From CAYZSU01 sp964480565 (GTDB lineage: Bacteria > UBA10199 > 2-02-FULL-44-16 > JAAZCA01), in contig CAYZSU010000088.1 in assembly GCA_964480565.1 (NCBI GenBank), forward strand, positions 1 to 8,568: a stretch of DNA of 8,568 nucleotides. The letters are read 5' to 3'. The position numbers and the translations under genes are program-made. Shown piece by piece: positions 1-5,696 of the stretch (its first letter is position 1; each line of letters begins with the position of its first letter). The notes beneath the pieces were generated by a model. It saw only the letters and a list, made by a program, of their open reading frames with translations. It did no database searches and was not told the origin of the DNA.

Positions 1-174
1 CCCCCCTTTTTCGAACACCACTAAAAAAAACCAACCCGCTCAGCCTTTTCTCAAGGCTTCAATAACAAAATAACACGACTCAAAAGGATGGCCTATGGCT
101 ACAGGGATATTGATTATTTTAGACTGAAAATCCATTAACATTGCGGGCTACTAAACCCTCGGATTGCAACTTAA
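1..174 (+). pseudogene. 3' remnant of an ISL3-like transposase, decayed
   Basis: In one frame from the window edge the sequence reads as the last ~55 residues of a DDE transposase, interrupted by TAA at 22-24 and again at 136-138 and ending at TAA 172-174. The recognisable core is SAFSQGFNNKI followed by KRMAYGYRDIDYFRLKI, the pattern I know from the C-terminus of ISL3-family (DDE_Tnp_ISL3) transposases, where 'E/QGxNNKIK...KRxAYGYRD..YF.LKI' closes the protein. After the second stop the same frame continues HCGLLNPRIAT, which also suits such a tail, so the stop looks like a point mutation and not the natural end. The rest of the transposase lies outside the window. It is not functional. Family assignment rests on remembered motifs, and another DDE family with a similar tail is possible. 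Confidence 0.6.
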
Positions 175-178
175 ATAC

Positions 179-187
179 GAAAGAACC
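179..187. repeat. Possible right terminal inverted repeat of the ISL3-like remnant
   Basis: GAAAGAACC lies five bases after the last stop of the transposase remnant. Read from the outside in it is GGTTCTTTC, close to the GGCTCTTTC-like termini I recall for ISL3 elements. The left end is outside the window, so the pair cannot be tested here and the element boundary is an inference. Confidence 0.3.
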
Positions 188-262
188 ATTATTTTCGATG
201 CAAGCGGGTTTTGGATCATGCCAAATCAGTCATCTTTGCATTATCGTCGAGTATTCCGTTAA

Positions 263-310
263 ATATCATGAAATATGACTATATAGTCGTCATATATCAT
301 GACATTTGAC
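263..310. promoter_or_regulatory. Operator-like cluster of direct and inverted repeats before the ATPase gene
   Basis: A 17-base word, ATATCATGAAATATGAC (263-279), recurs as ATATCATGACATTTGAC (294-310) with two mismatches and a start-to-start distance of 31 bp, about three helical turns. Between and overlapping them are a perfect 12-bp palindrome GACTATATAGTC (277-288) and the inverted repeat GTCAT-N5-ATGAC (289-303). The cluster ends 46 bases before the chosen ATG at 357. The geometry suits cooperative binding of a dimeric repressor on the same DNA face. A weak sigma-70-like pair (TTGCAT 236-241, 17-bp spacer, TTAAAT 259-264) would place the repeats over the transcription start. The binding protein is unknown. 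Confidence 0.5.
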
Positions 311-356
311 AAGTTACTCGCCATATATTACAATATATGACAAAAGAGGTGTCGAT

Positions 357-1490
357 ATGTATATAAATCGCATATTAAATCTTAGTGATGTTATTCAACA
401 AAAATCATGTTTTTTGTTTGGACCACGCCAAACAGGGAAAAGTACTTTAGTCACACATCTGTTATCGGAATATCCCATGTATAATCTTTTGGACAGCATC
501 ACATTTCTCCAATTAAGTCGCAATCCAGAGCGACTCGGCCAAGAAATAGGCCATGCTAGAATTGTTATCATCGATGAAATACAGCGGCTACCATCATTGC
601 TAAGCGAGATTCACAAACTCATTGAAGAACGCGGCACACATTTTCTTCTAACTGGATCCAGTACTAGAAAACTTCGTTCAAGCGGCGTACACCTCCTGGG
701 CGGCCGAGCACGATCACGCATACTCCATCCATTTATTTACAGAGAACTTGACGATAAGTTTGAATTAAACAAAGCATTGAATATTGGTTTAATCCCATCC
801 ATCTATTTTTCAGATTCCCCGCATGAGGATTTGGAAAGTTATGCAGGCGATTATTTAAGAGAAGAAGTTGCTGCTGAAGGATTAACGCGCAATATTCCTG
901 CATTCAGCCGTTTTTTAGAAATAGCAGCCCTATGCAATGGACAGATGATCAACTTTACAGAAATATCAAATGATGCCCAAGTTTCTCGCACAACAGTACG
1001 TGAATTTTTCAGCATTTTAACGGATACGCTTATTGCTTACGAACTGCCTGCATGGAAAAAAACAACTGTTCGCAAAGCCACTTCCATGAGCAAGTTTTAC
1101 TTTTTTGATACAGGCATTGTTAGATCTCTTTTAAACCGAACAACATTGCATTCAAAAACACCGGAATATGGCCACGCATTTGAAAACTATATATTTCATG
1201 AGTTAAAATCATATATTGATTATAACAAAACAGGTAATCTATGCTATTGGCGCAGCACATCCAGATTCGAGGTTGATTTTATTTTTAATGATCATACTGC
1301 CATTGAAGTAAAAACCAAAACAACTGTTTCAAAATCAGATTTAAAGGGATTGCTGGCAATTAAAGAAGAGCATTTGCTTAAAAATTATATCCTCATTTCA
1401 ATGGAAGATAGAGCTAGAACGATTGATGGAATTCACATTCTACCATGGCGCATGTTTTTGGAACAGCTGTGGGATCATCAATACGCTTAG
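357..1490 (+). CDS. AAA-type ATPase of the AAA_14/DUF4143 family
   Basis: A 377-residue P-loop ATPase. Residues 22-30 (GPRQTGKST) are the Walker A motif, 69-74 (IVIIDE) the Walker B, and 96-102 (FLLTGSS) a sensor-1-like strand, followed by LLGGRA, where an arginine-finger-like residue is common. A helical and winged-helix-like middle (roughly 165-235) fits DUF4143. The C-terminus has a PD-(D/E)XK-like layout: E276, then D307 in EVDFIF, then E317-x-K319. Family members are widespread, often mobile and of poorly known biochemical role; nuclease activity is not shown by sequence alone. The ATG at 357 is preferred because AGAGGT (345-350) sits six bases upstream; a TTG at 306 in the same frame has no ribosome site and falls within the repeat cluster. 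The gene stands alone between an IS remnant and a gene-poor stretch, consistent with accessory DNA. It may be controlled through the repeats at 263-310. Confidence 0.85.
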   Translation: MYINRILNLSDVIQQKSCFLFGPRQTGKSTLVTHLLSEYPMYNLLDSITFLQLSRNPERLGQEIGHARIVIIDEIQRLPSLLSEIHKLIEERGTHFLLTGSSTRKLRSSGVHLLGGRARSRILHPFIYRELDDKFELNKALNIGLIPSIYFSDSPHEDLESYAGDYLREEVAAEGLTRNIPAFSRFLEIAALCNGQMINFTEISNDAQVSRTTVREFFSILTDTLIAYELPAWKKTTVRKATSMSKFYFFDTGIVRSLLNRTTLHSKTPEYGHAFENYIFHELKSYIDYNKTGNLCYWRSTSRFEVDFIFNDHTAIEVKTKTTVSKSDLKGLLAIKEEHLLKNYILISMEDRARTIDGIHILPWRMFLEQLWDHQYA

Positions 1491-1563
1491 ATTATTTTCA
1501 AGCAAAGCACTATAGTGATCGAAAATGTCAAACAGTAACCAATCGTAAATAAGAAATTTATAA

Positions 1564-1594
1564 GCAGAGCAATGTTAGTTAAGCTGCCTTTTTT
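1564..1594 (+). terminator. Weak candidate terminator downstream of the ATPase gene
   Basis: GCAG (1564-1567) can pair with CTGC (1584-1587) and is followed by C and six T (1588-1594). The stem is only four pairs with a 16-base loop, so the call rests mainly on the T run and on position 74 bases after the stop codon. Confidence 0.25.
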
Positions 1595-1657
1595 GTTAGT
1601 CCAATTTTGTTGAAATAAATTTCTGCAGGATAGTTATAATCCCGATGTTGTTCAAAA

Positions 1658-1780
1658 ATGTTCAGATTCAAGACGGACAGCAAATTCAATAAGGGCGCAT
1701 ACATACGAGTATGTAACCGAATTGAGTTTGACTTTCCAACGCCGAAGATGGGCGTTCCTACGGGCAACCCCATAATTTAT
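1658..1780. other. Gene-poor stretch with two clean hairpins, possible repeat unit
   Basis: Between the ATPase (ends 1490) and the RtcB stop (1786) I see no convincing gene. The stretch holds two perfect inverted repeats: TACATAC-GA-GTATGTA (1700-1715) and AACGCC-N7-GGCGTT (1738-1756). Neither is followed by a T run on either strand, so they are not ordinary terminators. The segment is more GC-rich than its flanks. Short open frames exist on both strands (for example 64 codons on minus, 1579-1773), but they lack a ribosome site and any family resemblance. A dispersed intergenic repeat or a worn mobile-element end would explain it; neither can be shown from one copy. Confidence 0.35.
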
Positions 1781-1785
1781 TATCT

Positions 1786-3225
1786 CTATCCCTTTACAAC
1801 GCCTAAAGGTTTGAGTCTGGCCACGGGCTTAGCAATATCCAAGGCATGAATGCATTCGACAACATCATTCACATCTTTATATGCATGCGGTGATTCCTCG
1901 GATATACTTGACTCTGAGTTACAACGAATGGATATATTATTTTGTAAAAGATGCGCATACACATCTTTTTCTAAAATCGTCTTCCGCGCTTGAGACCTAC
2001 TAAGTACACGTCCTGCACCGTGACAAGATGACCCAAAACTCTTTACCATTGAGCCCCTCCCCCCTGTCATTACATACGAACAGGTTCCCATACTACCTGG
2101 AATTAATACAGGCTGACCAATATTTCTATAAATTAGTGGAATATCCGAATGCGTGGGAGGAAATGCACGCGTCGCACCTTTGCGATGCACGCATAATTTC
2201 TTTTTTTGCCCATCAACTTCATGAATCTCTATCTTGGCCATATTATGGGTAATATCATAGATGAGCTGAACTCCCAGCTCACGCGGCGAACAGTGAAGTA
2301 CAGCCTGCAATGCGGATTCAATCATACCCGCAATCACCTGACGATTAGCAAATGCATAATTGGCAGCACCATTCATGGCACTCAAATAAGCGCGTCCCTC
2401 ATCAGAGTCAATCGGCACTGCACACAGCTCTTTATTGGGAGTATCAATTCCATATTGATGAGAAATACCTGCAATCATGCGCATATAGTCATCGCATACC
2501 TGATGCCCAAGCCCCCGCGACCCCGTATGAATCATAAGCACAACCCCATCAGGTTCCAAACCCATTGTTTCTGCGGACAGATCATCAAAAATATGATCCA
2601 CCACCTGAATCTCAATAAAATGATTGCCCCCACCCAATGAACCCAATTGTGATTTTCCGCGTTTTTTTGCACATGGACTAATTAAATCTGGATCCACACA
2701 AGGCATGCAACCATTTGATTCAATCATTTCCATATCTGAGTGCATTCCATAACCATTATTTACCGCCCATTTCACACCATCACATAGCACATCATTCAAC
2801 TGTGTATTATTCAAATAACACTCACCTGTCCTTCGTGTCATACCACTCGGTATTTTCATGACTATACAATCCAATACATTGGACAATTGTGATTCAATAT
2901 CTGATTTGTCTAGATTAGTGCACATCAGCCGTACACCACAATTGATATCATAGCCCACTCCACCTGGGCATATCACACCTGAATTACAATCAAATGCAGC
3001 CACGCCACCAATAGGGAAACCATACCCTACATGAATATCCGGCATGGCAATAGCGTTACCCACAATACCTGGCAATGATGCCATGGCAGCAACTTGTTCG
3101 AAGGCATTGTCATTTGCCATAGCAGTTATCATTTGAGCGGATCCATAGATAATGCCTGGCACTATCATATGTCCCGACTTCTCAATTTTCCATGTATGAG
3201 CATTTAATTGTTGTAATAGCGGCAT
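1786..3225 (-). CDS. rtcB: RNA-splicing ligase RtcB (long form)
   Basis: A 479-residue RtcB, a Mn- and GTP-dependent ligase joining RNA 2',3'-cyclic phosphate (or 3'-phosphate) ends to 5'-OH ends in tRNA splicing or RNA repair. The whole family signature is present: VGYGFPIGGVAAFD (66-79), the metal ligands D93 and C96 in YDINCGVR, H202 in GGGNHFIEI, H233 in MIHTGSRGLG, H327 in YDITHNMAK, then HRKGATRAFPP (347-357) and PGSMGTCSYV. H402 in SSCHGAGR corresponds to the guanylylated His404 of the Pyrococcus enzyme, and the end VVKG carries the usual terminal Lys (K478). The length matches archaeal, eukaryotic and many bacterial RtcBs, and is longer than the ~408-residue E. coli form. No archease, rtcA or rtcR neighbour is visible. 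The ATG at 3225 has no clear Shine-Dalgarno, but the N-terminus is of family length. It is divergent from the HDOD gene. Confidence 0.97.
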   Translation of the reverse strand: MPLLQQLNAHTWKIEKSGHMIVPGIIYGSAQMITAMANDNAFEQVAAMASLPGIVGNAIAMPDIHVGYGFPIGGVAAFDCNSGVICPGGVGYDINCGVRLMCTNLDKSDIESQLSNVLDCIVMKIPSGMTRRTGECYLNNTQLNDVLCDGVKWAVNNGYGMHSDMEMIESNGCMPCVDPDLISPCAKKRGKSQLGSLGGGNHFIEIQVVDHIFDDLSAETMGLEPDGVVLMIHTGSRGLGHQVCDDYMRMIAGISHQYGIDTPNKELCAVPIDSDEGRAYLSAMNGAANYAFANRQVIAGMIESALQAVLHCSPRELGVQLIYDITHNMAKIEIHEVDGQKKKLCVHRKGATRAFPPTHSDIPLIYRNIGQPVLIPGSMGTCSYVMTGGRGSMVKSFGSSCHGAGRVLSRSQARKTILEKDVYAHLLQNNISIRCNSESSISEESPHAYKDVNDVVECIHALDIAKPVARLKPLGVVKG

Positions 3226-3274
3226 GAATGATTTATTTCATATAAAATAACAGATGACAATATAGCGAAGGCCT
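3226..3274. promoter_or_regulatory. Short divergent promoter region between rtcB and the HDOD gene
   Basis: Only 49 bp separate the two start codons, and both genes are transcribed outwards. The interval contains TATAAAATAA (3241-3250), which gives a -10-like box in either direction (TATAAA on plus, TATTTT on minus). I found no good -35 at standard spacing, and any -35 must lie inside the opposing gene. On the HDOD side GAAGG (3267-3271) is a ribosome site only three bases from the ATG. Confidence 0.4.
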
Positions 3275-4150
3275 ATGGATCCAAAAGAATTTACTCGTAT
3301 TGAGAAAAAACTTGTTCAATTTCAATCATTGCCCACTTTGCCAGAAGTATATGGCAAAGTCCGCGATGCCATTGCCAACCCAAATATCAATGCCTCGGAG
3401 CTCGGCGATATTATTCGCATTGATCAAGGCATTGCGACGTCAGTGCTTCGTATTGCTAACTCTGCATACTATGGTTTTACCAAACAGATCGATTCGATTT
3501 CCAAAGCCATATCACTGCTTGGCTTTCAAGCCATTCATGATTTCGTACTATCCGTATCCATGATCGGTTTATTTCCTGCTGAAGATTCAGACATGAGCCA
3601 ATTTGACTTGCGCGGTTATTGGGAACACTCCATTGCAGTAGCCATTGCCAGCCGCATTATTGCCAATACTGTTCATGCGCCTCAGCCTGAAACTGCATTT
3701 ATCGCAGGACTGATTCATGACATTGGCCGGCTTATGCTTATGCGTATTGAAACTCAACGTTTTTACCGCACCATTGAAGTGGCTATTAATGACAATATTT
3801 TTCTACTCGACAGTGAAGTCCAAGAATTTGGATTTACCCATAATGAAGTGGGCGCGATGTTGGCCAAAAAATGGAACTTGCCGAATATATTAAGTGATTC
3901 AATTACCTATCATCATATGCCTGTTGCATCATCCGATGAAGCGAAGCTAACAGTCAGTATTGTTCATATTGCCGACGCGCTCATTCGTGCACTATGCTAT
4001 GGATCATCATCGGATGCACTTCTCGTACCGCCATTATCCCATAGCATTTGCCAAGAAATCAACTTTATGCCAGACCATATTCAAACTGTCATGACACAGA
4101 TCGATGATGAATTTCCATCTGCACGCGATGCTATCATTAGTAATTTGTAG
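3275..4150 (+). CDS. Stand-alone HDOD domain signalling protein
   Basis: A 291-residue cytoplasmic protein that is almost entirely one HDOD domain (PF08668), a relative of the HD phosphohydrolase fold used in stress, motility and second-messenger signalling. It opens with the hallmark LPTLPEVYGKV near residue 19, then the helical block IRIDQGIATSVLRIANSAYY and the SISKAISLLGF segment. HD-type residues are kept: H118 in WEHS, H148-D149 in GLIHDIGR, His in FTHNEVGAML and YHH near residue 213. Many HDOD proteins have lost such residues, so metal binding remains possible here, although catalysis is unproven in the family. No receiver, GGDEF or other output domain is attached, and there is no signal peptide or membrane segment. 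The start has GAAGG three bases upstream. The AlbA_2 regulator follows after 48 bp with no terminator between, so the two may be co-transcribed. Confidence 0.92.
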   Translation: MDPKEFTRIEKKLVQFQSLPTLPEVYGKVRDAIANPNINASELGDIIRIDQGIATSVLRIANSAYYGFTKQIDSISKAISLLGFQAIHDFVLSVSMIGLFPAEDSDMSQFDLRGYWEHSIAVAIASRIIANTVHAPQPETAFIAGLIHDIGRLMLMRIETQRFYRTIEVAINDNIFLLDSEVQEFGFTHNEVGAMLAKKWNLPNILSDSITYHHMPVASSDEAKLTVSIVHIADALIRALCYGSSSDALLVPPLSHSICQEINFMPDHIQTVMTQIDDEFPSARDAIISNL

Positions 4151-4198
4151 TTCAATACCCCTATTATTGATCTTTTGTGAATGAGGAGCGCATTCCAG

Positions 4199-5554
4199 AT
4201 GAGTAATGAGTCTCAAAACATCGAATGGAAGCAATCATGGAAGGATGACTACCTTAAATGGGTTTGTGGATTTGCCAATGCACAGGGTGGGCGAATTTAT
4301 ATTGGAAAAAGCGATATTGGCAAAGTGACTGGCGTAGGCGTAAAAAATGCGAGAAAATTGCTGGAAGACCTACCGAACAAAATTCGAGATCAACTGGGCT
4401 TAATGCCACATATCAATCTATTACATGAAGCTGGCAAAGCCTATCTGGAAATTATTATCGAATCTTCTACAGTAGCAATTTCATTGCGCGGTTCCTATTA
4501 TTGGCGTTCGGGCAGTGTAAAGCAGGAGCTCAAAGGCCATGCACTAAATGACTTTCTTCTAAAAAAAGCAGGCATGACATGGGATCGAGTGACCGAAGAA
4601 AAATCATCCCTAAGTGATATTGATGAAGTAACAATTGAATATTTCAAGAAGCAAGCCATTGCAGCTGGCAGGTCACCAGAGATTGCTCCTCTTTCAACTG
4701 AAGATCTTTTAAAAAAACTGCACTTACTTAGCAATGAAGGGCTAACCAATGCGGCCTTAGTTCTATTTGGCAAGACCCCTGGAAAGTTCTATTCCAGCCT
4801 ATTTGTAAAAATTGGACGCTTTGGTAAAAGCATGGTTGATATGCGTTTTCAGGAAGTATGCGAAGGTAATTTATTTCAAATTCTGCGTGGTGTAATGGAG
4901 CAGTTGGAACGGAAATTTCTAATTAAACCCATTCGCTTCGAAGGCCTTCGCCGAATTGAAGAACTGGAATACCCTGTTCCAGCCTTGCGTGAAATGCTGC
5001 TTAATGCACTCGTACACCGCAATTATATGGGTAGCACAACGCAATTAAAAGTAATGGATGACCGAATTTCTTTATGGAATGCGGGAACACTGCCAATTGA
5101 TCTGACGATTGACAAACTTTTTCAATCACATGCCTCTATTCCACGAAATCCGCTCATTGCAGAAGTGTGTTACCGGGCTGGCTATATTGATTCATGGGGA
5201 CGAGGAATCGAAAAAATAACCGACGCATGCAAGCAGGCTAAATTACCTAAACCAATCATCATTGAAAGAACCGGTGGCGTTGTTGTCGAGCTATTAAAAT
5301 CGCATGCATCCAGTAAAACCGATTTAACGCCGGTTAAAACGCCGGTTAAAACGCCGGTTAAAACGCCGGTTAAAACGCCAGATGCTATTCTTGCTATATT
5401 GAAAAAAGATGGCTCGTTAACATTAAAAGACATTGCTAATCACATTGGCAAATCAGTCAGTGCCGTTGAGCGCGCAGCAAAAAAATTGAGAGATCAAGGA
5501 AAGTTGAAATATATTGGCCCAAAAAAGGGCGGTCATTGGGAAGTCATCGAATAA
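4199..5554 (+). CDS. Schlafen/AlbA_2-type ATP-binding transcriptional regulator
   Basis: A 451-residue protein with the usual order of this family. The N-terminal AlbA_2/Schlafen domain runs over residues 5-110 (IEWKQSW, then LKWVCGFANAQGGRIYIG). A HATPase_c_4 region follows, with EMLLNALVHRNY (265-276), NAGTLP and WGRGIEKI (333-340). Next is a linker of four and a half TPVK units (377-394), and last a winged helix-turn-helix (about 395-451) containing LTLKDIANHIGKSVSAVERA. It is probably a cytoplasmic DNA-binding regulator; the ligand and targets are unknown. The ATG at 4199 is chosen over that at 4181 because GAGGAG (4183-4188) lies ten bases before it and family members begin close to the NIEWK motif. 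It follows the HDOD gene closely. The repetitive linker is the one oddity: its copy number could change by slippage without breaking the frame. Confidence 0.9.
   Translation: MSNESQNIEWKQSWKDDYLKWVCGFANAQGGRIYIGKSDIGKVTGVGVKNARKLLEDLPNKIRDQLGLMPHINLLHEAGKAYLEIIIESSTVAISLRGSYYWRSGSVKQELKGHALNDFLLKKAGMTWDRVTEEKSSLSDIDEVTIEYFKKQAIAAGRSPEIAPLSTEDLLKKLHLLSNEGLTNAALVLFGKTPGKFYSSLFVKIGRFGKSMVDMRFQEVCEGNLFQILRGVMEQLERKFLIKPIRFEGLRRIEELEYPVPALREMLLNALVHRNYMGSTTQLKVMDDRISLWNAGTLPIDLTIDKLFQSHASIPRNPLIAEVCYRAGYIDSWGRGIEKITDACKQAKLPKPIIIERTGGVVVELLKSHASSKTDLTPVKTPVKTPVKTPVKTPDAILAILKKDGSLTLKDIANHIGKSVSAVERAAKKLRDQGKLKYIGPKKGGHWEVIE
5327..5380 (+). repeat. 12-bp tandem repeat coding for TPVK in the regulator linker
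   Basis: The unit ACGCCGGTTAAA occurs four times without a mismatch (5327-5374), plus a half unit ACGCCA (5375-5380), all in frame. Synonymous identity across every unit, not only protein identity, points to recent expansion by replication slippage. Each step adds or removes four residues between the ATP-binding region and the winged helix. Confidence 0.95.
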
Positions 5555-5670
5555 ACTGTCTGTTTTTTAGATTTGGCTATGATATGCAAACAAAATGCAT
5601 GCAAAAAAGAATATTATTATAAAGTGAAGAACTCATTTTCATAGCAACGTTTTGAAAAAATTGCCGATAA

Positions 5671-5691
5671 TATAATAGAGCATATATGAGG
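5671..5691 (+). promoter_or_regulatory. -10 box and ribosome site of the caspase-like gene
   Basis: TATAAT (5671-5676) is a perfect -10 hexamer about 20 bases before the gene, and GAGG (5688-5691) is the likely ribosome site. No -35 near consensus sits 16-18 bp upstream (CGTTTT at 17), so the promoter may be weak or activator-dependent. The remaining intergenic bases from 5555 are very AT-rich and hold only a palindromic TGCATGCA (5597-5604) and a T6 run at 5563-5568, too poor in stem to call a terminator. Confidence 0.45.
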
Positions 5692-5696
5692 CAATG

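Noticed and set aside
42..58. AGCCTT-N5-AAGGCT hairpin near a run of A as a minus-strand terminator
   Set aside because: It lies within the transposase remnant's coding frame, the A run is 11 bases away from the stem, and no minus-strand gene points at it.
22..138. In-frame TAA codons as evidence of stop-codon reassignment
   Set aside because: The intact genes in the window end normally at TAA or TAG and none contains internal stops, so decay of the element is the simple explanation.
306..356. TTG at 306 as an upstream start for the ATPase gene
   Set aside because: It has no ribosome site, lies inside the repeat cluster, and the 17 extra residues precede the family's usual N-terminus; ATG 357 has AGAGGT six bases upstream.
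1579..1773. 64-codon minus-strand frame just after rtcB as a co-transcribed small gene
   Set aside because: No ribosome site, no family resemblance, and it is built over two hairpins; it has no likeness to archease.
2028..2640. Plus-strand open frames opposite rtcB
   Set aside because: They are shadows of a strongly conserved gene and encode nothing recognisable.
5327..5380. Tandem repeat as a CRISPR array or iteron set
   Set aside because: The 12-bp units are contiguous without spacers, in frame and inside a conserved gene; they are a coding repeat.
5517..5530. GCCC-A6-GGGC hairpin as a terminator of the regulator gene
   Set aside because: It is inside the last codons of the gene and is followed by GGTCATTGGG, not by a T run.
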